From positions 1 to 17,453 of the forward strand of contig CAYYZW010000052.1 of the NCBI GenBank assembly GCA_964476375.1: DNA of 17,453 bases. Direction: 5' to 3'. Below the pieces are notes generated by a model. That model saw nothing but the letters and a program-made list of their open reading frames with translations. It ran no database searches and had not been told where the DNA came from. Source of the DNA: SAT2750 sp964476375. GTDB taxonomy: Bacteria; Planctomycetota; Planctomycetia; Pirellulales; Pirellulaceae. Positions within the stretch are counted from its first letter, which is position 1, and each line of letters starts with the position of its first letter. The position numbers were made by a program, and so were the translations under genes. Shown here piece after piece: positions 6,291-13,633 of this stretch.

Positions 6291-7490
6291 GTGGATACTT
6301 ATCTGACCACCATGCAGGTCGCGGCTCTTTCGATTGCCGGTATGTGCCATGCCCTGCTGGGGAGTATCAAGGTGCCGCTGGCACGGCAGCTCCAGATTGA
6401 TGAATCCCGCGTGGGAGGGCTGGTCAGCGTGTTCGGCTTCACGCTGATCCCGATGGCCTTTGCGGCAGGAATCTTTGCGGACTCGTTTGGCCGGGACACG
6501 GTGCTGGTGGCAGGCTTTGTCCTGCTGATTATCAGCGTACTGGTGCTGGCACACCTTAAATCCTATGGCATGGCCGTGCTCTCGGTGTTGCTTCTGGGAA
6601 CCGGCTGGTCGGCGCTGGTCAACGTGCTCAATGCGACGCAGGGCCCGTCCTTCCTGCCTCTGGATGAAATAGCGGAGCGACTCTCGTATGCGATGAACCT
6701 GGGTGACTTTGTTTTCGGGATGGGTGCTTTCCTGATGCCGATCGTGGTTGGCTATAGCCTGCGTCAAATCGGCTTGCGGTCCACGTTCATGGTCTTCGCG
6801 TTGCTGATGATCATTCCCCTGCTATTGAGCTTTGCGGTCGACTGGCAGCGAATTGCTCCAGAAGAGGCAACGAGACTTTTTGCATTTACTGATCTGCTGC
6901 AGGACAAGATTGTCTGGATCTGCTGTATCGCCTTCCTGTTCCATGTCCCGGTCGAGGCCTGCGTGGCGACCTGGGCGACCACGCTGATGATCGACCGGGG
7001 TGTGGGGGAAAAGAATTCCAACCTGTTGCTGTCGGCCTTCTGGCTCACATTTACTGTTTCCCGGCTGATTGCGGCGCTCTCGATTCCTCTGCTGGCCGGT
7101 CTGATGAAAGAATCGGGTATCCATGTCGAAACCGATCATGTCGTGGTGATCGGCCTGGCGGTGATCATGCTTGCGGTGGTCCTGGGACTGGTCACCAGCC
7201 GTGGGAAACGACAGACCTCGGCCCTGCTGATTCTTGCCGGATTGATCCTGGGCCCGATTTTTCCGATCCTGATTGCCCAGTTGGTGGGCCATGTCGGTGC
7301 GGAGCTGCCAACGATGGAAGGCCGGGCGATTGGCCTCTTCTTCTGCATTGGTGGAATTGGCTGGGCCGGAATCCCCTTTGTCGTGGGGAAACTGGCGGAC
7401 CGGTTTGGCTTGCAGAAATCCTTCCTGGCGGTGGCGGCCTGTTCCGTGGGCCTGGTGGTCATGTGCACGGTGCTTTACCTCGCCGGCTGA
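6291..7490 (+). CDS. Major facilitator superfamily (MFS) transporter
   Basis: Inner-membrane secondary transporter of the MFS, 399 residues with about twelve hydrophobic helices. The motif A signature is present after the second helix (G60-I-F-A-D64-S-F-G67-R68) and echoed in the second half as G-K-L-A-D-R-F-G-L. Both halves have the usual six-helix layout around a polar central loop (W-Q-R-I-A-P-E-E). Start: GTG at 6291, because GGAGGAG ends 5 bases before it; the TTG at 6243 adds 16 polar residues without a ribosome site. The stop is a genuine TGA. The substrate cannot be read from sequence. Its place just upstream of a block of exported sugar-active proteins makes a sugar or sugar acid the best guess, but a candidate promoter separates it from those genes. 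Confidence 0.92.
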   Translation: MDTYLTTMQVAALSIAGMCHALLGSIKVPLARQLQIDESRVGGLVSVFGFTLIPMAFAAGIFADSFGRDTVLVAGFVLLIISVLVLAHLKSYGMAVLSVLLLGTGWSALVNVLNATQGPSFLPLDEIAERLSYAMNLGDFVFGMGAFLMPIVVGYSLRQIGLRSTFMVFALLMIIPLLLSFAVDWQRIAPEEATRLFAFTDLLQDKIVWICCIAFLFHVPVEACVATWATTLMIDRGVGEKNSNLLLSAFWLTFTVSRLIAALSIPLLAGLMKESGIHVETDHVVVIGLAVIMLAVVLGLVTSRGKRQTSALLILAGLILGPIFPILIAQLVGHVGAELPTMEGRAIGLFFCIGGIGWAGIPFVVGKLADRFGLQKSFLAVAACSVGLVVMCTVLYLAG

Positions 7491-7508
7491 TGCTGGGGAT
7501 GAATGCTT

Positions 7509-7536
7509 TTCACTGATTTCCCCTGCATGCTAGAAT
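7509..7536 (+). promoter_or_regulatory. Candidate sigma70-type promoter for the first oxidoreductase operon
   Basis: TTCACT (7509-7514, four of six to consensus), 16-base spacer, then TAGAAT (7531-7536). It lies in the 99-base gap after the MFS stop, 53 bases before the next start codon, and shares -10 box and spacing with the promoters before 5468 (-) and 11367 (+). Confidence 0.5.
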
Positions 7537-7589
7537 GACAGGTGTTACCCTCTCCGCCACCAGGACCATCGAACCCTAGGGAAACAGCG

Positions 7590-8906
7590 ATGATCGACAA
7601 ATCTTCCAGCCGGCGACAGTTCCTGGTGACTTCCAGCGGGGCGCTGGCCGGCACGACACTCCTGGCCGGTGGTTATTTTTCCGAGCTTCCGGCCCAGGAT
7701 GACAAACCCCGCTCTCCCAACGAACGGCTGCGGATCGGCACGATCGGACTTCGCTACCAGGGGACGGTGATCAGCGTTCAGGCCCGGCAGTACGGGGACA
7801 TCGTGGCACTCTGTGACGTGGATCGGCATGTTCGCGAGCAGGCCCGCAGCAGCTTTGGCAGTACACCGCGGATCTACGAGGATTACCGGGACCTGCTCGC
7901 CCAGAAAGACCTGGACGTGATCCTGATCGGGACACCAGATCACTGGCATGTGAAAATGGCCGCCGACGCCTGCCGGGCCGGGAAGGATGTCTACGTGGAA
8001 AAACCGCTGACGCTGACCATCGAGGAGGGCAAGTTCCTTCGCTCGGTCGTCAAGCAGACCGGCCGGGTGCTTCAGGTCGGCAGCTGGCAGCGAAGCGACT
8101 CCCGTTTTCGGCTGGGGATTGAACTGGTTCGGCAGGGACGTATCGGCAGGCTCCAGCGTGTGGACGTGGTGCTGGGCAAGAACAAGCAGGGGGGGCCCTT
8201 CAAGAGGTTGCCGGTTCCCGGCCATTTCAACTGGAATCTCTGGCAGGGACAGAACGTGGACGTTCCCTATATCCCGGAACGATCCCACTACACGTTCCGC
8301 TGGTGGTACGAGTATTCCGGGGGACAGATGACCGACTGGGGAGCCCATCACCTGGACATTGCGCAGTGGGGAATTAACTCCCTGCCGGTCGAGGTGAGTG
8401 GAACGGCACGCTATCCGACCACGCCCGATGCCTTCAATGTGGCGGTCGATTTCCAGGCCCATTACCGTTATGCCAACGGCGTGGAGATGCATGTGCTGGA
8501 TAACGGTCGAAACGGCGTCATGTTCACCGGAAGTGACGGACGCATTTTCGTCAACCGGGGTGTGGTTTCAGGCAAACCGGTGGAGGACCTGGAATCGAAT
8601 CCGCTTCGCCGGGAGGATTACCAGGTCTACGATTTCGATAACCTGGATCGTCCTCCCCGTGCCGGAAAACTCGATGCCATCACCAACCACATGGGGAACT
8701 TCTTTGACTGTATCCAGTCCCGCCGAACTCCGATTTCCGATGTGGAAAGCCAGCACCGCAGCGTCAGTACCTGCCACCTGGGGAATATTGCCATGCGAGT
8801 GGGGCGGACGCTCACCTGGGACCCCGAGAAAGAAGAATTCAGCGGCGATGCGGAGGCCAATGCACTGCTCTCCCGCGAGCAGCGGAGCGGATTCGAAGTT
8901 GTCTAG
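7590..8906 (+). CDS. Tat-exported Gfo/Idh/MocA-family oxidoreductase (1)
   Basis: NAD(P)-dependent oxidoreductase of the Gfo/Idh/MocA family, 438 residues, predicted to be exported folded with its cofactor. The N-terminus carries a twin-arginine signal (S-R-R-Q-F-L at 7-12, then a Gly/Ala/Leu core to about 30). The Rossmann domain starts near 47 (L-R-I-G-T-I-G) and contains G-T-P-D-H-W-H at 114-120 and the catalytic-lysine motif E-K-P at 137-139. The C-terminal domain has G-A-H-H-L-D-I-A-Q-W at 251-260, which supplies conserved His/Asp residues. The dinucleotide loop reads G-L-R-Y-Q-G, with Arg where a second Gly is usual. ATG 7590 has AGGGA 7 bases upstream and starts the Tat signal. It is followed after 33 bases by an isomerase-like gene, so the two are likely co-transcribed. 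Probably oxidises a sugar; substrate unknown. Confidence 0.93.
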   Translation: MIDKSSSRRQFLVTSSGALAGTTLLAGGYFSELPAQDDKPRSPNERLRIGTIGLRYQGTVISVQARQYGDIVALCDVDRHVREQARSSFGSTPRIYEDYRDLLAQKDLDVILIGTPDHWHVKMAADACRAGKDVYVEKPLTLTIEEGKFLRSVVKQTGRVLQVGSWQRSDSRFRLGIELVRQGRIGRLQRVDVVLGKNKQGGPFKRLPVPGHFNWNLWQGQNVDVPYIPERSHYTFRWWYEYSGGQMTDWGAHHLDIAQWGINSLPVEVSGTARYPTTPDAFNVAVDFQAHYRYANGVEMHVLDNGRNGVMFTGSDGRIFVNRGVVSGKPVEDLESNPLRREDYQVYDFDNLDRPPRAGKLDAITNHMGNFFDCIQSRRTPISDVESQHRSVSTCHLGNIAMRVGRTLTWDPEKEEFSGDAEANALLSREQRSGFEVV

Positions 8907-8939
8907 CGGGCGGGCCGATTAACGAAGGAACCATGTGCC

Positions 8940-9872
8940 ATGACAGCTTTTTCCTCACCGGTTCACGATCGTCGTAGTTTCCTGGCAGCAACCGCTGCCG
9001 CCGTCCTGGCTCCCTCGCTCACGCATGCTGCGGCTCCCCCCTCCTGGAAACCGAATTACATGCTTGCCTCAAGCATGTACGGTTTTACGGACCTGGCAGA
9101 GATCGTGCCCGAGGTTCACAAGGTCGGGGCGACGACGCTTGATATCTGGCCGAAAGGGCACGGGAACCAGCGAGAGCAACTCGATGAAATGGGGGAGGAG
9201 GCTTTTGCCGCGCTGCTCAAGAAACACGATGTCCGGCTCGGGTGTATCACCCAGTACAAGCTCGGTCCCTTCGGCATCCAGGAGGAGATGCGGCTGGCCA
9301 GGCGGCTCGGCTGCACAACAATCGTCTGTGGTGGAAAGGGCCCCAGGGGTTTGAAGGGAAGTGAGCTCAAGGCAGCGGTCGGTGTCTTTGTTGAACAGAT
9401 GAAACCTCACCTGGCGGTGGCCGAGGAGACCGGGGTCACGCTTGCCATTGAGAATCATGGCAGCAGCCTGATCGAGACCCCTGACTCGCTCAAATGGCTG
9501 GTCGAGCTGCGACCGTCGAAACACCTGGCGATTGCCCTGGCTCCCTACCACCTGCCGCAGGATGAAAAGATGCTCTCCGGCCTGATCCGTGCACTCGAGG
9601 GTGGCATGGAGGTTTTTTATGCCTGGCAGCACGGCATGGGATGCCATGTGAAGCTGCCCAAGCAGCAGGAACTGCTGCAGATGCCGGGCCGGGGAGAACT
9701 GGATTTCGGGCCGCTGGTCGAGGCGCTCGCCGAAACCGGTTATGACCGCTGGACCGAGATCTTCATGCACCCGGTTCCTCGTGGAATTCCCATCCTTGAA
9801 CCGACCAGCGCGGTCACCGAGGAAATTAATCGCTCCCGGTCCTACCTGGCACAGTGCCGGGCTACGAAATAG
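8940..9872 (+). CDS. Tat-exported sugar phosphate isomerase/epimerase-like TIM barrel (1)
   Basis: Xylose-isomerase-like TIM barrel (AP endonuclease 2 superfamily), 310 residues, exported through a twin-arginine signal (D-R-R-S-F-L at 10-15, cleavage near T-H-A-A). Relatives isomerise, epimerise or, in C-glycoside lyases, cleave sugars using a divalent metal. Plausible metal ligands are Glu171 (A-I-E-N-H), His204, one of His231/His236, and Glu273 (W-T-E-I). The strand that normally gives D-x-x-H reads A-P-Y-H (201-204), so the usual Asp is missing. The ATG at 8940 has AAGGAA 9 bases upstream; an ATG at 8933 is out of frame. It lies 33 bases after the oxidoreductase gene, supporting successive steps on one substrate. 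Fold assignment is firm, reaction unknown. Confidence 0.88.
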   Translation: MTAFSSPVHDRRSFLAATAAAVLAPSLTHAAAPPSWKPNYMLASSMYGFTDLAEIVPEVHKVGATTLDIWPKGHGNQREQLDEMGEEAFAALLKKHDVRLGCITQYKLGPFGIQEEMRLARRLGCTTIVCGGKGPRGLKGSELKAAVGVFVEQMKPHLAVAEETGVTLAIENHGSSLIETPDSLKWLVELRPSKHLAIALAPYHLPQDEKMLSGLIRALEGGMEVFYAWQHGMGCHVKLPKQQELLQMPGRGELDFGPLVEALAETGYDRWTEIFMHPVPRGIPILEPTSAVTEEINRSRSYLAQCRATK

Positions 9873-9883
9873 CCGGGAGCAGC

Positions 9884-9941
9884 TGCCACAGGGGCGCCGC
9901 TTTGTGTCCTTTCAGCTTGCATTGCCAGCGGCGGAGTGGCA
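9884..9941 (+). other. Two-part stem-loop in the gap between the isomerase and beta-propeller genes
   Basis: An outer stem TGCCAC (9884-9889) with GTGGCA (9936-9941) and an inner stem CGCCGCT (9895-9901) with AGCGGCG (9927-9933) are both perfect. They are joined by a 5/2-base internal loop and close a 25-base loop. The structure fills much of the 121-base gap. It could be an RNA stability or attenuation element; no T run marks it as a terminator. Confidence 0.45.
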
Positions 9942-9993
9942 CGATGAAATGATTGCCCGTCCTGTTTTCTTCATCGCGAGGAGATCACGCCAG

Positions 9994-11250
9994 ATGGATC
10001 GTTCCCCCCCCCGCTCGTTGTCCCTGGTGCTGGCTCTGCTGGCCTGCCTGCTGGTTCCCTGCCCGCTGGTGGCAGAAGACTGGAGTGTTTTTCGTGGCCC
10101 GGACAGCCTGGGGGTGAGTAGCGATGAAAAGGTGCCGCTGGAATGGAGTGATGAGAAGAACCTGAAGTGGAAACTCGAGCTACCGGGAAAGGGTTTTTCC
10201 AGCCCGATCGTGGTTGGCACGCAGGTGCTTGTGACCTGTTACTCGGGCACCGCGGCGAGCGTCAAAAGGCACCTGGTCAGCGTTGATCGGCAGACCGGCA
10301 CCATCGCCTGGGTCACATCGGTGGATTCCAAGGTCGCTGAAAGCCGGGGTGCGTCCTTTGGTACCTCGCACGGTTTTGCCTCGCAGACACCGGTTTCCGA
10401 TGGGGAGCATATCTATGTCCTGTTTGGCAAGTCCGGCGTCTATGCCTTTGACCTGCAGGGCAAGGAGATCTGGAACAAGGGCGTTGGAACGTGCGCTGCC
10501 ATGTTCGGTTCTGCCGCCAGCCCGATTCTCTACAAGGATCACGTCATCATCACCGCGGCCTCCGAGAGCCAGTCGATCGTGGCGCTGAAGAAATCGGACG
10601 GCGAGCAGGTCTGGTCGACCAAGGCCGGTTCGCTTGGCCGTTCCTATGCGACCCCGGTGGTCGCGACCAATCAGGCGGGAGACGACGAGCTGCTGGTTTC
10701 TGTTGTCTCGGAGGTCTGGAGTCTGAACCCGGGCACGGGCAAGCTGAACTGGTATTCTGTCAACAGTGTGGATACCAATGCCTGCCCGGGACTGGTGCAG
10801 AACGGCAGTACGGTCTACGTGATCGGCGGACGAGGCCCTGGCGGTCGGGCGGCAATCAAGCTGGACGGAAAGAAGGATGCCGGTGAGCTCAAGTCCCTCT
10901 GGTCTACCACGGGAGGATCTTACGTCTCCTCGCCGGTCCTGCACAAGGAACACCTTTACTGGTTTACCGAGCGTGGAATGGGGATCTGCGTGGATGCCAA
11001 GACCGGAAAGGAAGTCACTCGCAAGCGGGTCGGCGGCGAGTTCTATGCCTCGGCCCTGGTCATCAAGGACAAGATCTATGCCGTTAGCCGTTTTGGTGGG
11101 ACGTATGTCTTCTCGGCAACCCCTGAAATGACACAACTGGCTCATAACAAGCTGACCGACCAGAGCGATTTCAGTGGCAGCCCGGCGGTCAGCGACGGCC
11201 AGTTCATCATGCGATCGGACAAGTACCTCTACTGTATCGAGGCAGAATAG
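9994..11250 (+). CDS. Secreted PQQ-like beta-propeller protein
   Basis: Secreted WD/PQQ-like beta-propeller of 418 residues, a type abundant in planctomycetes. Residues 1-28 are a Sec signal peptide ending L-V-A. The mature start has the characteristic W-S-V-F-R-G-P motif (30-36) and then L-K-W-K-x-E-L-P-G-K-G-F-S-S-P near 57-71. Blade motifs with G-x-x-x-W recur near 102-106, 156-160, 203-207 and 249-253, plus L-W-S-T near 302, pointing to six or seven blades. PQQ-dehydrogenase catalytic residues are not recognisable, so a binding or scaffold role is as likely as an enzymatic one. ATG 9994 is preceded by GAGGAG at 10 bases and starts the signal peptide; the in-frame ATG at 9949 would add 15 residues. 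It follows the isomerase gene after 121 bases and may belong to the same operon. Confidence 0.9.
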   Translation: MDRSPPRSLSLVLALLACLLVPCPLVAEDWSVFRGPDSLGVSSDEKVPLEWSDEKNLKWKLELPGKGFSSPIVVGTQVLVTCYSGTAASVKRHLVSVDRQTGTIAWVTSVDSKVAESRGASFGTSHGFASQTPVSDGEHIYVLFGKSGVYAFDLQGKEIWNKGVGTCAAMFGSAASPILYKDHVIITAASESQSIVALKKSDGEQVWSTKAGSLGRSYATPVVATNQAGDDELLVSVVSEVWSLNPGTGKLNWYSVNSVDTNACPGLVQNGSTVYVIGGRGPGGRAAIKLDGKKDAGELKSLWSTTGGSYVSSPVLHKEHLYWFTERGMGICVDAKTGKEVTRKRVGGEFYASALVIKDKIYAVSRFGGTYVFSATPEMTQLAHNKLTDQSDFSGSPAVSDGQFIMRSDKYLYCIEAE

Positions 11251-11288
11251 CGTGAGGCAGTCCCGGACGGATAGCCAGCGTGACTTGC

Positions 11289-11316
11289 TTGGCTCGTCGG
11301 CAAGATTGACTAGAAT
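11289..11316 (+). promoter_or_regulatory. Candidate sigma70-type promoter for the second oxidoreductase operon
   Basis: TTGGCT (11289-11294, four of six to consensus), 16-base spacer, then TAGAAT (11311-11316), in the 116-base gap before ATG 11367. Short flanking repeats CTTGC (11284-11288) and GCAAG (11300-11304) could mark an operator, but this is tentative. Confidence 0.5.
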
Positions 11317-11366
11317 AGACCTGTATCCTGTGCGAAATAATACTTCTCGGTGAAGGAACTTGATTC

Positions 11367-12272
11367 ATGCCTTACTCACTTAACCGTCGTCGATTTATCC
11401 AGGGAACCGCTGCTGCACTGGCGACCACGCCGCTCCTGTCGGCCGAGGCGGCGGGCAAGAAGACCAGCCTCAAGGGGCGGCTTTTCAAGACACTCAAGAT
11501 CGGCATGGTGGGTCTGAAAGGGAGCCTGACGGACAAGTTCAAGGCGGCCAAGGCGGCCGGCTTCGGGGCCATTGAAATGAACTCGCCCGGGATGGACGCG
11601 GCGGAAACCCGCAAGGCGATTGCCGATAGCGGCCTGCCGGTCGACGGCACCGTTTGTTCGACCCACTGGCAGGTGCGGCACAGTGATCCGGACCCCGAGG
11701 TCCGCAAGAAGGCCCTGGAGCACCTGCAGACGGCCCTTCGCGATACCGCTGCGGTTGGTGGGGATACTGCCCTGCTGGTGGTCGGGCACGGCGAGGATGG
11801 CGCCGAGCAGGAGGTCTGGGATCGCAGCGTGGAAAATATCGCCAAGGCGGTGCCCCTGGCAGAAGAACTGAACGTGGCGATTGCCATCGAGAATGTCTGG
11901 AATAAGTTCTGCTATGACCATTTTGGTAACCACGAGCAGACGGTCGACAAGTACCTGCGTTACGTGGATGAATTTGACTCCCCGATGGTCGGAATGCAGT
12001 TCGATATCGGGAACCACTGGAAGTACGGAAGCATGGGGGACTGGATCCGGGCACTCGACAAACGAGTGATCAAGCTGGATGTGAAGGGGTTCCATCGCCA
12101 GAATGACGCCTGGGCAAAGATTGGCAAGGGGGATATCGACTTCGATGACGTCTGCCGTGCCCTCCGTGAGATCAAGTTCCGTGGCTGGTGTGCAGCCGAG
12201 GTGTCCGGCGGGAATGCGGAACGCCTGCAGGAAATCTCGGACAACATGGACCGGGTCTTCCACCTCGTTTAA
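11367..12272 (+). CDS. Tat-exported sugar phosphate isomerase/epimerase-like TIM barrel (2)
   Basis: Second xylose-isomerase-like TIM barrel, 301 residues, with a twin-arginine signal (N-R-R-R-F-I at 6-11, cleavage near A-E-A-A). The metal-site pattern is more canonical than in the paralogue at 8940: Glu175 (A-I-E-N-V-W), Asp213 with His217 (F-D-I-G-N-H-W), K-L-D-V-K-G-F at 236-242, and Glu278 (A-A-E-V-S-G-G). This pattern is seen in exported planctomycete hydroxypyruvate-isomerase/inositol-like TIM barrels. ATG 11367 has AAGGAA 8 bases upstream and opens the operon after a candidate promoter. Only 29 bases separate it from the next oxidoreductase gene, repeating the oxidoreductase-isomerase pairing of the previous operon in reverse order. 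Sequence similarity to the first isomerase is low, so this is not a recent tandem copy. Confidence 0.9.
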   Translation: MPYSLNRRRFIQGTAAALATTPLLSAEAAGKKTSLKGRLFKTLKIGMVGLKGSLTDKFKAAKAAGFGAIEMNSPGMDAAETRKAIADSGLPVDGTVCSTHWQVRHSDPDPEVRKKALEHLQTALRDTAAVGGDTALLVVGHGEDGAEQEVWDRSVENIAKAVPLAEELNVAIAIENVWNKFCYDHFGNHEQTVDKYLRYVDEFDSPMVGMQFDIGNHWKYGSMGDWIRALDKRVIKLDVKGFHRQNDAWAKIGKGDIDFDDVCRALREIKFRGWCAAEVSGGNAERLQEISDNMDRVFHLV

Positions 12273-12301
12273 CCGGCGGCTTGTGACCAGGGAGGATGAC
12301 C

Positions 12302-13588
12302 ATGGGATCTGCGAACCAGGTGACGCGTCGACAGTTCCAGACGGCGGCAGCACTCGCGCTGGGCGTTCCCTCCGTGATCACCAGCAGGGCCGCCGGGACA
12401 ACCGCTGCCAATGACCGGATCACGATGGGATTCATCGGGATCGGCATCATGGGCCGCGGACACCTCTCACGCTTTATCAATTATGACGATATCCAGGTGG
12501 TGGCAGTCTCGGATGTCGTCCAGGAGCGTCTGGATCATGCCGCCAAGATGGTCACGGACAAGTACAGTGCCACCCGCAAGGAGAGCTTCAAGGGGGTGGG
12601 CGCGTACAAGGACTATCGAGCCCTCCTGGAGCGGGATGATATTGATGCGGTCCTGATTGCTACCCCGGATCACTGGCATGCGATCCCGATTATCCAGGCG
12701 GCGAATGCAGGCAAGGATATCTACTGTGAAAAACCACTTACCCACAATGTGGTCGAGGGTCGCAAGATCGTCCGTGCGGTCACCAGGAACAAGGTCATCT
12801 TTCAGACCGGCAGCCAGCAGCGAAGCGAGTTTGGCGGTCGGTTCCGGCTGGCAGCGGAACTGGTGCGAAACGGCCGCCTGGGAAAGGTACACACGGTCAG
12901 GATCGGTGTCGGCGGCCCGAATGTCCCCTGTGATCTCCCCGAGGAAACGGTCCCCTCGGGGACCGACTGGGATACCTGGCTGGGGCCGGCCCCGGTAAGA
13001 CCGTACAACCAGATTCTCTGCCCGCAGGGCATTCACGGTCACTTCCCTGCCTGGCGAAAATACTGGGAGTATGCCGGCGGTGCTGTGGCCGACATGGGTG
13101 CCCACCATTTTGACATCGCCCAGTGGGCCCTGGAAATGGACCATACCGGCCCGGTCAGGGTGGAACCGCCGGAGGATGGCGCCAAGAATGGCTTGAAGCT
13201 GACCTATGCCAACGGTATCGAGATGTACCATGGCGGCCCCGCGGATGTCACCTTCGAGGGGGAGAAGGGGACTCTTGACGTCAGCCGCGGTTCGATTCGT
13301 ACCGACCCGGCCTCAATCCTTGAGCAACCGATCGGGGAGAACGATCGTCGCGTGTATCCCAGCACCAACCATCATCGAAACTGGGTGGATTGCATCAAGA
13401 GTCGCGAGCAGACGATCTGCCCGGCCGAGATCGGGCATCGCACGGCGACGATCTGTCACCTGACCAATATCGGTTATCGACTGGGCCGACCACTCAGCTG
13501 GAATCCGCGGACGGAGAAATTTTCCGGTGACAGTGAAGCCAACGGTTTGCTGTGGCGAGAGCCAAGGAAACAGTGGGACGTGATCTAG
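12302..13588 (+). CDS. Tat-exported Gfo/Idh/MocA-family oxidoreductase (2)
   Basis: Second exported NAD(P)-dependent oxidoreductase of the Gfo/Idh/MocA family, 428 residues. The twin-arginine signal is T-R-R-Q-F-Q at 8-13 with an Ala/Leu core. The Rossmann motif is canonical (I-G-I-G-I-M-G, Gly46/48/51). A-T-P-D-H-W-H is at 120-126, the catalytic E-K-P at 143-145, and G-A-H-H-F-D-I-A-Q-W at 266-275. It shares the carboxy-terminal F-S-G-D-x-E-A-N signature with the oxidoreductase at 7590, so the two are paralogues, but the middle regions differ and substrates may too. ATG 12302 has GGAGG at 6 bases; the ATG at 12296 directly abuts that GGAGG and is less likely. It is co-directional and closely spaced with the isomerase (29 bases) and DUF3604 (45 bases) genes. 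Confidence 0.93.
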   Translation: MGSANQVTRRQFQTAAALALGVPSVITSRAAGTTAANDRITMGFIGIGIMGRGHLSRFINYDDIQVVAVSDVVQERLDHAAKMVTDKYSATRKESFKGVGAYKDYRALLERDDIDAVLIATPDHWHAIPIIQAANAGKDIYCEKPLTHNVVEGRKIVRAVTRNKVIFQTGSQQRSEFGGRFRLAAELVRNGRLGKVHTVRIGVGGPNVPCDLPEETVPSGTDWDTWLGPAPVRPYNQILCPQGIHGHFPAWRKYWEYAGGAVADMGAHHFDIAQWALEMDHTGPVRVEPPEDGAKNGLKLTYANGIEMYHGGPADVTFEGEKGTLDVSRGSIRTDPASILEQPIGENDRRVYPSTNHHRNWVDCIKSREQTICPAEIGHRTATICHLTNIGYRLGRPLSWNPRTEKFSGDSEANGLLWREPRKQWDVI

Positions 13589-13633
13589 CCTGCTGACCGG
13601 GAAATGTCCTTTTGTCCGCGAGGTGAGCAACGG

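Noticed and set aside
9742..9993. N-terminal extension of the beta-propeller frame back to 9742
   Set aside because: It overlaps the isomerase gene and adds residues without a signal; ATG 9994 has a ribosome site and a signal peptide.
12467..13231. A 254-codon minus-strand open frame opposite the second oxidoreductase
   Set aside because: No motif support; the + strand carries complete Gfo/Idh/MocA signatures.
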